The notes beneath the pieces are model-generated. The model saw only the letters and a program-made list of their open reading frames with translations. It was not told the DNA's origin and did no database searches. Position numbers and translations under genes: made by a program. Below are positions 45,073-55,151 of a DNA stretch of 64,000 nucleotides, in pieces; within the stretch, counting starts at the first letter, position 1; each line of letters begins with the position of its first letter. Source of the stretch: Limnanthes douglasii subsp. nivea (taxonomy: Eukaryota; Streptophyta; Magnoliopsida; Brassicales; Limnanthaceae); contig JAUPFV010000003.1 in assembly GCA_036936605.1 (NCBI GenBank), forward strand, positions 105,595,278 through 105,659,277, written 5' to 3'.

Positions 45073-45330
45073 GCACCATAGGTACTGTCTTCTGCGGTAC
45101 ACCACACTGTGTACCGATGGTGTCATGCACCGGTCGGTACATAACGTGCCGGCCGGTGCATGGTACCATCGGTACAAGGGGGTTGTACCATCGGTACATA
45201 CCCCCTTTACCGATGGTACTATGCACCATCGGTACTGTCTCTTGTGTACCCATGGTGCACAGGCTATTGTACCATGGGTACGCAGTAGTGTGTACCATAG
45301 GTACCACTGACTGCGTACCCATGGTACACA
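45073..45330. repeat. Hairpin array 2, upstream of the small ORF
   Basis: Stem-loops follow one another: 45110-45137 with 45149-45176 (25 of 28 paired), 45185-45196 with 45208-45219 (perfect 12), 45246-45259 with 45269-45282 (13 of 14), 45290-45304 with 45315-45329 (14 of 15). Nearly every arm contains GTACCATCGGTAC or GTACCCATGGTAC. The array lies just upstream of the presumed promoter of the small ORF. Confidence 0.85.
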
Positions 45331-45709
45331 ATAAGTTGTATTTTTTTTAAAATTGTTTTGGTGTTATGGTGTTTTTTTGACAAATTTAAGTGAATGTTAT
45401 GGTGTTTTGGTGTTATGGTCTTATGGATTTTAAGTGAATGTTATGATGTTATGGTGTTATTTTTGACGAATTTAAGATGAACATTGTTAAATATATGTTA
45501 TAGAGGATTGATTGAAAGAATGGTTCGACTTATGTTTGTTTGTAGAATCTCAATTATAAAAAACGAGATCAAGTTAAGTACAAAAAATCTAAAAGAACAA
45601 TAGATGCAGTAGATAGTATATGTCATAAGTCATATTACAAAGTAGATGTCATAAGTCATAATACAAAATACGATAGTGAAACAACTAAGAAGTCCATAAG
45701 AATGAAAGA
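45331..45709. other. Noncoding MULE interior with short tandem repeats
   Basis: Between 45350 and 45480 the words TGGTGTTATGGTGTT and TTTAAGTGAATGTTATG recur several times as imperfect tandem repeats. The remainder is AT-rich and without ORF. The PMD gene ends at 45710. Confidence 0.6.
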
Positions 45710-47481
45710 TCACAACAACGCTAAAGCAAGTCCAATAATGAGGACAAACAACCAAGGAGAGAAGAGCTGCAGGACTTGATCTCTCCACCTAAGCGCACCC
45801 GCTTCCCCACGCTCTACGGGCATAGTAACAATCGAGCGAACAACATCTAACAGTCTATCGTCCGTGGTACGTGGTGGTGGAGTAATAGTATGCCAACCAT
45901 ACTCAGCCAGATACCTCCAGTAGGTGTTCGTCGCTGATTGTCTATACGTGGCAATGGTAACTGCCAATCGATCCTCAAAAAGCAAGTGCTGACGCCAATC
46001 TAGCCATGCGCTCTCTCGCCACGTGTACCTCGCTAGATCTCCTTTCCTGTAACCGGGTCATAGTACAAGTGGGAGTTCGGGCTCATCCTGAACCCGCCCA
46101 AACTGGCGCATAACCCGATCAGGCATGTAGCCCTCGACCGTGCTCATCATCCGCAAAGGATATACAATGGTGCGGATCTCCTGAACGGGGAACTGGACTC
46201 TAATGTCCTGGTATGGCTCAAATATCACCTGTTACAAACCAGTCAAACAATTAGACTGTTTTAAAATCCTAAAACTTAATATCAAAATGTTAATGCAAAA
46301 AAATATTTAAAAACTTACATCTGCCTCCTTCTGATCAGCAAGGAGAGTACGGACAACTGATTTGGGGCGGATGTTTTGCCCAACAATCCGCTTCAGTAGC
46401 CACTTCACAATCCTAGGCTGCCTCGCTACGTGGTCAGCATTCTCTGAGGCCCTAAACGCGGGGAAGTGGTCGTAGATCCAACAATCGAGCATAGCTACAA
46501 AACCATAAAGGTTATGCTTCGATGCTTTCGAAGCATCACCCAAACCATGGAACAGGAATGCCAATGCACTCGTACCACACGCGATGTCCCACACCCCAGA
46601 ATCCATATTCGCTAACCCGTACAAGTAGTCAGCCTTGACGCTTTTCTGACTAGTATCCGCAAAAATAGTGCAACCGAATAAGAACATAAGGTATGCTCGT
46701 GATACCTGGCGGATAGTCTCAGCATCAGTCTGCTCGATGTAACGCCCCCTGGTGAAAGTCTCCCGCAGCCACTTTATCTTGAAGCCAACGCCTCTGATGG
46801 ACTGTATCTCTGTGCGGACCTCATCCACTGTCAGACCTAACATACTAGCGTAGTAGCTGTATGCCTCATCACGTGGAGCCGTGACTACATCCAGTGTCCG
46901 ACCAACTACAGGGAGACCTGTAATGCAGCTGACATCATCGAGCGTAATCGTCATCTCTCCAAATGAGAAATGGAAAGTGTTGGTCTCCTGATGCCAACGC
47001 TCAACAAAAACCTCGTCAAGGACGGAATGTGTGAAGTACTGAGGCAGGTGGGATATAAGAGGACCAAAAGGAGTCCGCCCCAAAAATCGCTGCACATCTG
47101 GCTGAGCACTGAGGTCCCACATACGAAGCACATTATAATGTGCCTGTATGCCCAGTGTAGTGCGACCCTATAAATTAAAAACTAAGTCTGAACATCGGTG
47201 GTGCGCCTTGGGAAGCACCATCGGTGCGTATGCCCAGTACGGCCGGTACTGGGCACCATCGGTGCATCGCCGACTATTTTCCAGCCGGCAAGTTGGCTAG
47301 AAAATGGCCCCTAATTTCTATCTAAACCCTAATTTGTCTACCTAATTCTATCCTAAACACCAAATTCAACCCTAAATCTAACCAAAAACTAAAATTCATA
47401 CCTAAATCTAACAAAATTAAGAAACAAAATTAATTTAGGAACTTACGTAGGAGGCGGCAGAGGGTTTTTGTTCTTGACCAT
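45710..47481 (-). pseudogene. Plant mobile domain (PMD, MAIN-like) gene inside the MULE
   Basis: Exon 2 (47167-46319) and exon 3 (46228-45710) join in phase 0 at consensus splice sites. The text MWDLSAQPDVQRFL, TNTFHFSFGEMTITLDDV, ITGLPVVGRTLD and, after the intron, EGYMPDRVMRQFGRVQ is typical of the PMD (aminotransferase-like) family, found in plant MAIN/MAIL proteins and in transposons. A TGA at 46058-46060 interrupts exon 3; the frame then continues and ends in a hydrophobic tail (PWLFVLIIGLALALL). Exon 1 probably starts at the ATG at 47481 and ends at 47447 before GTAAGT, but its phase does not fit exon 2, so start or splice site is uncertain. Confidence 0.85.
47190..47285. repeat. Hairpin array 3, in intron 1 of the PMD gene
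   Basis: The perfect stem TGCCCAGTAC / GTACTGGGCA (47231-47240, 47246-47255) has a 5-base loop. It is flanked on both sides by GCACCATCGGTGC (47215-47227, 47253-47265). Another GGTGGTGC / GCACCATC pair lies at 47197-47222. The same core ACCATCGGT occurs in arrays 1 and 2. Confidence 0.85.
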
Positions 47482-47772
47482 GATGAAGGAGGAGGAGGAG
47501 GAGTGGTGGTGGTGGTGGTGGTGGTTCGCCGGAAAATATGATAGATAAGTGAGATTGAGATTTTAGAGAGAAGTGAGAGATGTCAGTGAAGTGAGAGAAA
47601 GTGAAGGTTAAAATGGAGTGGATGAAGTTAGTAAAAAAAAATTGGTTTATATACCCACAAAAGGGCATTTTTGGAAAAAAAATGGGTATATTTAGATCAC
47701 CTTTGGGTATACTCAAAATTGGGTATAATTAAACCTGAATTGGGTATATATAGCTTGACCCCCATATTTTTA

Positions 47773-48069
47773 TCTATTTTTATTATAATACAACTAAATA
47801 ATCATTATTGATATAATTGATTTATATTTTTATCCCATTCTCTTTTTATCTTCACAAATATTATATCATCATTTTTATTATAGAAAATATAAATAATTAT
47901 TTGAATACATTTTTTTATTATTTTTATATTTAAATATTTTTTGTTTTCAAATTGAATATACAATTTAAAAAATAACTACAAATTTATTCTTATGGGATAT
48001 ATTATTATCTTTTTGTTTATACTTCTATTAAAAGTAATTGTTTTTGTTATTATTTTGTTATTAATTTTT
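47773..48069. other. AT-rich sequence, nothing recognised
   Basis: This short flank between the MULE and the copia remnant is very AT-rich and has no ORF, repeat or motif that I can support. Confidence 0.6.
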
Positions 48070-51000
48070 TCTTTTAAAAAATGGTGACAAAACCATGAAA
48101 TGCATTACAAATGACTCAAACACAAAACAAATGAAGAACATAAAAGAATAGAACACATGATTTTTACGTGGTTTTGATGAATGTCTATGTCCACGGCCCA
48201 CGGCTGCCGTAAAAGAGAAGTGTTTCACTACGATAGAAAAACGTTTTTTGATCTGATTTTGTGTAGTCCAAGTAATCTATTTATAGAAAATATATGGACT
48301 TACTAGATAAATGGGTCTAATGAGCTCAAATACACAAGACCATAAAGTATAACACAAGGTAGACTATCAATGACACACGACTGTACCAACTCACACATTA
48401 TACATAGTCAACTTTATTCCACTCATCCTTAACAGATCTTCCATTTGAAGCGAATATCATTTCTTCACTACCAACAAAGAAACATTTTTTCTTTCGGATC
48501 ACCAAATGCCCCTAAGGCATTCACCTGATGGTGCGAACACCAATCCAGTTTAAACATTTTCTAAACTTTCGAATTGATATTGCATTGGTCATTATATCTA
48601 CTGGATTATCGTGTGTAGACACTTTTTTCATATCAATAATTCCCTTTGATATTATATCACGAATAAAATGATGCATGACATCTATGTGCTTTGTACGCTA
48701 GTGGTATATCTGGTTCTCTGCAAGATGTATGACGCTCTGAATGTCACAAAACACTTTTGTAGTAGTCATATCTTAACTCAAATTTGTCACTAAACCTTGA
48801 AACCATATTACCTCCTTAAATTTTCATGTTACCGCCATGTACTCTGCCTTTGTTGTAGACAAAACTACATAAGCTTACAACTATTTTTTCCAACTGATCG
48901 CACTTCATGGTAGAGTAAACACATATCCCGTCAAAGATATATTTTTATCTATATCACCTGTAAAATAAAAATCAACAAAGTCAACCATTTCTTTTAACAT
49001 ATCGTTCACCGATCCATAAACATTGGTCTTAGTGAAAATCAAGCCAAAATTCGCAGTACTCTGAAGATACCAAAGTATCAATTTCGCTGCTTGCTAGTGT
49101 TCTTTTCCACAACATCCCATGTAACTACTTACTACACTGACTGCATGTGAAATATCCAGATGTGTGCATATCATAACCTAAATGATACTACAAATTGCAC
49201 TTTAATATGAAGCTTCAACATTTGTTCCAACTCAGCATCATCATTGGTCGATCCCGCTGTAGAAAACTTGAAAAGAGTAGCAAACGGGATTTTAACTTCC
49301 TTAGCATCAAACATATTGAATCATTGTAGGACTTTCTCAGTGTAGCTTCGTTGAGACAAATGTAATGATCCTACACTTTTATTCCCGATAATCTCCATAC
49401 AAGAATTTTTTTGCTTTACCCAGATCCGTAATCTCAAACTGAACACTAAACTGCTTCTTTACCTACATAATGTGTGACATACTACAAGCAGCAATAAACA
49501 TATCATCCGCATACAACAACAAGTAAACATAATAATCATCTAACTTCTTTCGATGATACACACAACAATCATATGGACTCCTCGTTAATCTTTTTGACAC
49601 CAAATGTATCCAAATATTTTATTATTGGCTAGGTGACTATTTTAAACTATACAATGATTTTTTCAGCAATACAAACCTTGTCATCCATATTAGGTTTAAT
49701 AAATCCCTCTGGTTTTCTAATGTAGATTCGTTCCTCCAATTCACCATGTAGAAACATACTCTTTACATCCAAATGCTCAAGTTATAAATTGTGCAAATCT
49801 GCCATAGCCAATAAAACTTGAACCGAACTATGGTTCATAATTAGAGAAAACACTTCATTGAAGTCGATCCCTTCCATTTGAGTAAAACCCTTAACGACTA
49901 GTTTTGCCTTGGATCGAGGTGCCTCAACCCCTGGATTGCCTTCTTTTTTATTGAATACCCGTTTTCTCATTATTATCTTCTGTCCTTTATGCAAGTTAAT
50001 AAACTTCAACGTATGATTTTTTAGAACTCGCAGTAACTTCCCTATAACTACTAGGATTTTGCATCTCAACTTCTTCCGTAATTGACAAAGCATATGTAAC
50101 TACATTAGCATACCTTTTTGGTGGTATAATATTTATTATTTCTTTGCCCAATGTTATGCTATAGGGATATTATTCTAGTTCGGGTGCATTATCATCACTA
50201 TAAGTTGATGTTGATACTTCACCTCTTGATTATGGATCCACCTTGGAACTATTCAAATTGTTGGACCTACTAGGAACTGATTCTACTTCATACTCCATCT
50301 GTTAACTCACAACCGATCATGATTCAACCAGTTCTCTTACTTTCTTCTGTCTGTCTATCAAAATAGACTCGTTAAAAGTCATGTACCTATTGATGACAAA
50401 ACCTGGAGACTTTGGAAAAATACACCATAACCTATATCTCTTCACTCCAGTAACATATCTATATATATGCACCTTTTTACCCTCGGCTCAAGTTTACCAT
50501 CTCTCACATGAGCATACACAGAAGAACTAAACATCCTTAATTGTTCTAATCACCCAATGATCTAAAACAAATCTTAAAAGGATTTTTACAATCAATAGTC
50601 GTTGAAAAAGATTGATTCACCAAGTAACACAATATATTGATAGTTTTAACCTAAAAATCATTTACCATACCATAATGTGAGAGCGTGCTTTATGCCTTGC
50701 ACAAAGTATTATGTTCATTCTTTCTGCAACTCTATTATGTTATGATGTTCTAAAACAAGTATGATAATACACTATTCTCTCAGTATTGTAGAACTAGTTA
50801 AACTCATGACTATAAAATTCTAACCCATTATTTATCCTAAAACGTTTGATCTTCTTCTTGTCTGTTTCTCAATTATCGTATTTTCTTTGATAAATGTTGA
50901 ATATACCTCATCTTTGGTTTTCAGAAAATAAACCCACGCTACCCTTAAACAATCATCGATCAAATTTATGTAGTACTTAACTCCATTATTTAATAGAATT

Positions 51001-51400
51001 TTATTTGGTCCCCAAAGATTTGAATGAATATAGTTCACCATCCATTTAGTCTTTCTTACAACCAACTTGCTAAATTTTGCTCTAGTTTGCTTACAAAACA
51101 CACGATATTCACAAAATTCCAATGATTATGCTTTATACTATTTTAACAAATCTCTATTTCCCAAAAAGGCTAATCATCTTTCACTAATGTGACTGACACA
51201 CCAATACCATAATGATTCTGATCGTGCCAACTTTGGCTATTACTCTATGATGATGTTACCGTAGCATCGTGCACACAAATACTCCCCTGGGCAATTGAAA
51301 GCTTATATTGTATACTACATTTCATACATACCATTAAACCTTTTTCTTGGCAACAACATGCGATAATGCTCTATTGCTTGAAGAAGTTTGGAAAGATCCG
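48070..51400 (-). pseudogene. Ty1/copia retrotransposon remnant
   Basis: Reading the minus strand from right to left: gag-pre-integrase traces near 51350-51150; integrase core text at 51122-50832 (KWMVNYIHSNLWGP, YYINLIDDCLRVAWVYFL); RT at 50093-49782 (KAKLVVKGFTQMEGIDFNEV) with further RT traces to 49000; and RNase H near 48770-48560 (AENQIYH, TKHIDVMHHFIRD, NPVDIMT). The order is that of Ty1/copia. Stops are frequent. The left end (48070-48480) with TACGTGGTTTTGATGAATG and CCACGGC may be its 3' LTR; no second LTR is visible. Confidence 0.85.
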
Positions 51401-51959
51401 ACTATTTAAGAAACCTATAGACGAAAAGACCAGCTTCATTTTGTTCTTGGTGTTGGAGACTACTTCCTAAGTATGGTACAAAATTAAATCCCAGCCGATA
51501 GAAGTCATTTGAGCATAAGATGTCAAATATTCATATCACTGAATTTTTTTTTTCAGATGTTAAAGTATCGAGTAATGAATATAAACTTATGGAATAAGAT
51601 ATTTTGTACGACCCAATGCAATGATTTGGCTTTAAGGACTTTTTACTTGATGACCGTATTCCAGGGGGTTGAAAGTTGCATAAAAATATAGTCATCGTTT
51701 ACAATTATTAGCATAAATTTAAAAAGTAATGGTATGTTGTGTTATATATGTATATTGTTGATTGAGTTGTTGAATAAGTTATGTATATTTTAAATAATTT
51801 ATAATAAAATAATAATAAATTTTATAAATATATAATATATAAGTGATGGTTCTTATAGATCTATAGAATATAGAGATGGCTCAATAACTGAGATCTAGCT
51901 TCGCGACAAACAAATATGTTGGCTTTTTAGATGGGGTGATATGTTCTAGTTCTAGTATT
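51401..51959. other. AT-rich sequence without gene
   Basis: No coding region or clear repeat is seen. The short ORF at 51509-51691 has no recognisable domain and the composition of its surroundings. Confidence 0.5.
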
Positions 51960-53335
51960 TTACGTTTGGATTTTGGCTGTGTTTTTTTATCTTTTGGGTC
52001 TTATTATTTTTTAAAATAGTATTGTTACATTTGGAATAACATTACTACGTTTACTATAAAAGTAACTGTTTTATTAGCATGGTTTATTGTTTAATCTAAG
52101 TAACATGATTATTTTTTGTCCTTTAAATGAATAACATAGTTTATATTCTTTTTATTACTGTTATTTTTAATACGAGTAACATGATTATTATTTTTACTTT
52201 AAATGAATAACATAGTTTATGTTCGTTAATCTAAAAAAATCGAATGAATTGTTTTATGAAAAACGAATAACATGACTGATTTTTGTTAATCAAAATATCT
52301 AGAAATACCAATCTTATTATAGTTATTCATAGTGGATTCACATTCTTATTATCAATATTTCTAATAACAGAAACATGTATTAATTTTTATATTTTTAATA
52401 GCAAAATTTATTTTTGTAAATCTAAACAAATGAAATAAATTATTTTAGAAAAAATGAATAACATGATTAATTTTTGTAAATTGAAATACCTAAGAATAAT
52501 AATCTTATTAATATTATTCTTAATAGAGTAACAATCTTATTACTGATATTTCTAATATGAGTAACGTTTATAATTTATGCATTTTCATATGAATAACAAG
52601 ATTTATTTTTGTTAAATAAATGAAAGAAATTAATTGATTGATTTTTGAAACTCTAAAAACTTAGGAATAACAGCTTTATTACTATTATTCTTAATAGATG
52701 AACATTCTTAATAAAGTAACAGTCTTATTACTGTTATTCTTAATATAGTAAAAGTCTTATTACTAATATTCCTAGTATGAATAATATTATTAACTTTTAT
52801 ATTTTCAAATGAATAATAAGATTTCTTTCCGTTAATGTAAACAACTGAAAGAATTTGTTTTATAAAAAAATAACATGATTGATTTTTGTTAATCAAAATG
52901 CATAGGAATAACAGTTTTACAACTGTTACTCTTAATAGAATAATAGTTTTATTATTATTATTCTTAATAGAGTGACAATCTTATTATCAATATTTTTCAT
53001 AAGAATAACATAATTATTTTTTGTATTTTTAAATGAATAACAAGATTTATTATATTTAATATAAACAACCGAAAGAAATTTATATAAAAAAGTAAATAAC
53101 CGGATTGATTTTTGTTAATCAAAATACATAAGAAAACAGTCTGATTATTGTTATTCTTACCTGAGTAACAATTTTATTATTGATAATCCTAATAGAAATA
53201 ACATGATTAATCTTTATACTTTTAAATGAATAAAAAGATTTAGTTTCGTTAATCTAAACAATTCAAATAAATTCTATTATAAATAAATGAAAAATATGAT
53301 TGATATTTGTTAATCGAAATACTTAGGAATAACAC
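51960..53335. repeat. Degenerate tandem array, unit about 185-230 bp
   Basis: The word AATAACATGATTGATTTTTGTTAATC, or close variants of it, recurs at about 52265, 52450, 52636, 52870, 53096 and 53290, followed each time by ATAGGAATAACAGTCTTATTA and a TTCTTAATAGAGTAAC variant. Inside each unit ATAACAGTCTTATTACTGTTAT words are palindromic. Spacing varies between about 183 and 234 bases. The sequence is strongly AT-rich and noncoding. Confidence 0.75.
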
Positions 53336-54337
53336 TGGTTTTAGTGATGGTGGTTGTGGTTGTGGTTTTGGTAGTGGTGGTGATAATTGTGAAAGTGATG
53401 GTGGTTGTGGTAGTAGTGGTGTTTGTGGTGCTGTTGGTTGTGGTGGTTGTAGTAGTGATGTTAATAACGGTAGTGGTGGTAGTGGTTGTTCTGGTGGTAG
53501 CGGTTGTGGTGGTTATGATGGTGGTGATTATGATGGTTGTTGTGGTGGTTATGATGGTGGTGATTATGATGGTTGTTGTGGTGGTGGTCCTGGTGATTGT
53601 GGTATGACGATGCTAGTAATGATAATGATGGTAGTCGTAGTGGTTGTGGTGGTGCTGGTAATGATGATGGTGGTAGTTATGTTGGTTCTGGTGGTGCCGG
53701 TGATGATGTTGATGGTCGTGGTGATGGTGATGGTGGTGATGGTAGTGGTAGTGGTGATAATTATGGTGAAGGTGGTGGTGGTAGTGATGATGACGGCGTT
53801 GGTGGTTGTGGTTGTTGTGGCTCTGGTGGTGATGATTGTGGTTGTGGTGGTGGTGTTGATGATGTTGTTGGTACTGATGATATTGGTGGTTCTAGTGGTG
53901 CTGACAATAGTGATGGTAGTTGTGTTAATGATGGTGATGGTGGTGGTCTTCATGATCATGGTTGTGGAAGTGGTGGTCATAATCATGGTCGTTGTGGTGG
54001 TTGTGGTTGTAGTAGTTGTGACGGTGGTGGTGGAAGTAGTAGTTATGATGGTGGAGATCGTGGTCGTAGTAGGGGTCGTGGTCGTGGTGGTGGTTATGGT
54101 ATTATTTGTCGTAGTGGTGATGGATGTGATTATGGTAGTAGTGATGGTGGTTGTGAGGATGGTGATTCTGGCTATTATGGTGGTTGTGGGGGTGATGATG
54201 GTGGTGGTGGTGGTTGAGATGATTGTGGTGGTCATGATGGTAGTGGTGATGGTGGTGGTAGTATTGGTCGTCGTATTGGTAGTGGGTGTGGTTGTGATGG
54301 TGGTGATGGTGGTTGTGGTGGTGATGGTGGTTATGAT
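53336..54337. repeat. Imperfect GGT trinucleotide minisatellite, about 1 kb
   Basis: Nearly all of this stretch is built from GGT, GAT, TGT and AGT triplets on the plus strand. All three frames stay mostly open and would give Gly/Cys/Asp-rich, Val/Met-rich or (minus strand) Thr/Ile-rich chains. It begins where the 185-230 bp array ends and is cut by the LTR of element D. Confidence 0.9.
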
Positions 54338-54704
54338 CGGTGTGGTTTATTTCTGTCTGAGGGTAATACCGTAATGTGTTTTGGATGTTTTGTGGAATTT
54401 AATGTTTAGAGAGGTGAGTAGAGAGATAATTAAGCTGTCTACTAGTAATAAATTCTGATTACCCTCATTAATGAAAATGGTTGGGGTATTTATACTTAAT
54501 TAACGACCCATGGGCTTATTGGGCCGTATCATGAAGTCATGTCAAGTTTAAGGACCCATTAGTAATCTGGTTTGAAGTGACCAGCAGCTAGCTTAGTCAA
54601 CTTTTAACACATTTGTCGTGTTTGGAATTTTATTATAGTGACGTGGTCCGAATTTCCCATCGGATTAAGTGAAGACATAGTAACTCAAATATCTGAACTC
54701 ATGA
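54338..54704 (-). repeat. 3' LTR of element D
   Basis: It aligns with the complement of the element B LTR over its whole length (GGTGTGGTTTATTTCTG, GATTACCCTCATTAATGAAA, GGGGTATTTATACTTAATTA, GACCCATGGGC). The first base is C where TG is expected, and the other end reads ATGA, so both terminal dinucleotides are altered. Confidence 0.85.
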
Positions 54705-55151
54705 GTAGCCCATTTAAGTCTTGCAAATGATCTTTGGAAGAGCTAACTCTCAAAAATCAACACCAATATTCTCTGATCTGTTGTTTTATTCGAACTGTAA
54801 AATTTCTCCTTCGAAACTGACCATGTTCGAATTTCGGTGGAGTTGATTTCTCAATTCAGAATTCTAAGGGTTTTTCTTGAATCGTGGGACACGTGTCAGA
54901 CTTTGGTTCGACCTCTCAGCCGGTTTTCTCCTAGATTCTCATACCCACTAGGATAGAAAGTTACCTAGGCTTTAACTTTCACACCTTGCAGCCTTTAATC
55001 ATTGCTCAAAATCGATATACCTTCTCCTAGGTAACTTCCATTTTTTGCTGTTATATATAAACCTTCTTATTGTTTCATTGTCTTCAAAAATCACAAACAT
55101 TCCTAGTGAGAGAAAGCTTACTTCATCTTCAAACTTGTTCTTGAATATTTT
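54705..55151. other. Leader between LTR and aORF of element D
   Basis: It is homologous to 32974-33449 of element B (complement). No ORF is present. A TATA-like TTATATATAAACC lies at about 55050, roughly 100 bases before the aORF ATG, and may be its promoter. Confidence 0.5.

Larger units (their letters stand above)
40576..47763. mobile_element. Mutator-like element (MULE), 7.2 kb, with transposase-OTU, small ORF and PMD gene
   Basis: A 9-bp target duplication ATATTTTTA flanks the element (40567-40575, 47764-47772), the length made by Mutator-type transposases. The terminal inverted repeats start GGG and share, after a few unmatched bases, about 30 of 34 positions (TATATATA..AATTCAGG..TTAA..TATACCCAA). 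Further TATACCC words are repeated just inside both ends. Three transcription units fit between them: transposase (plus), small ORF (minus) and PMD gene (minus). Each coding frame has one in-frame stop. Confidence 0.93.

Noticed and set aside
45008..45350. Several ORFs of about 100 residues with VPMVH / YHRYH repeats
   Set aside because: They are translations of the palindromic hairpin array 2 on both strands and show no independent coding signal.
47435..47716. 93-residue minus-strand ORF at the right end of the MULE as exon 1 of the PMD gene
   Set aside because: It begins inside the TIR, upstream of the likely TATA box, and contains no plausible ATG after it. Its last residues do fit the exon 2 phase, so I kept exon 1 as uncertain instead of calling this ORF.
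53564..54235. 223-residue Thr/Ile-rich minus-strand ORF
   Set aside because: It is the complement of the same GGT repeat, without any nonrepetitive sequence.
53307..54374. 355-residue plus-strand ORF that could be called a glycine-rich or membrane protein
   Set aside because: It is open only because the DNA is a GGT/GAT/TGT repeat; all frames are open, no real N-terminus exists, and the ORF runs on into the LTR of element D.
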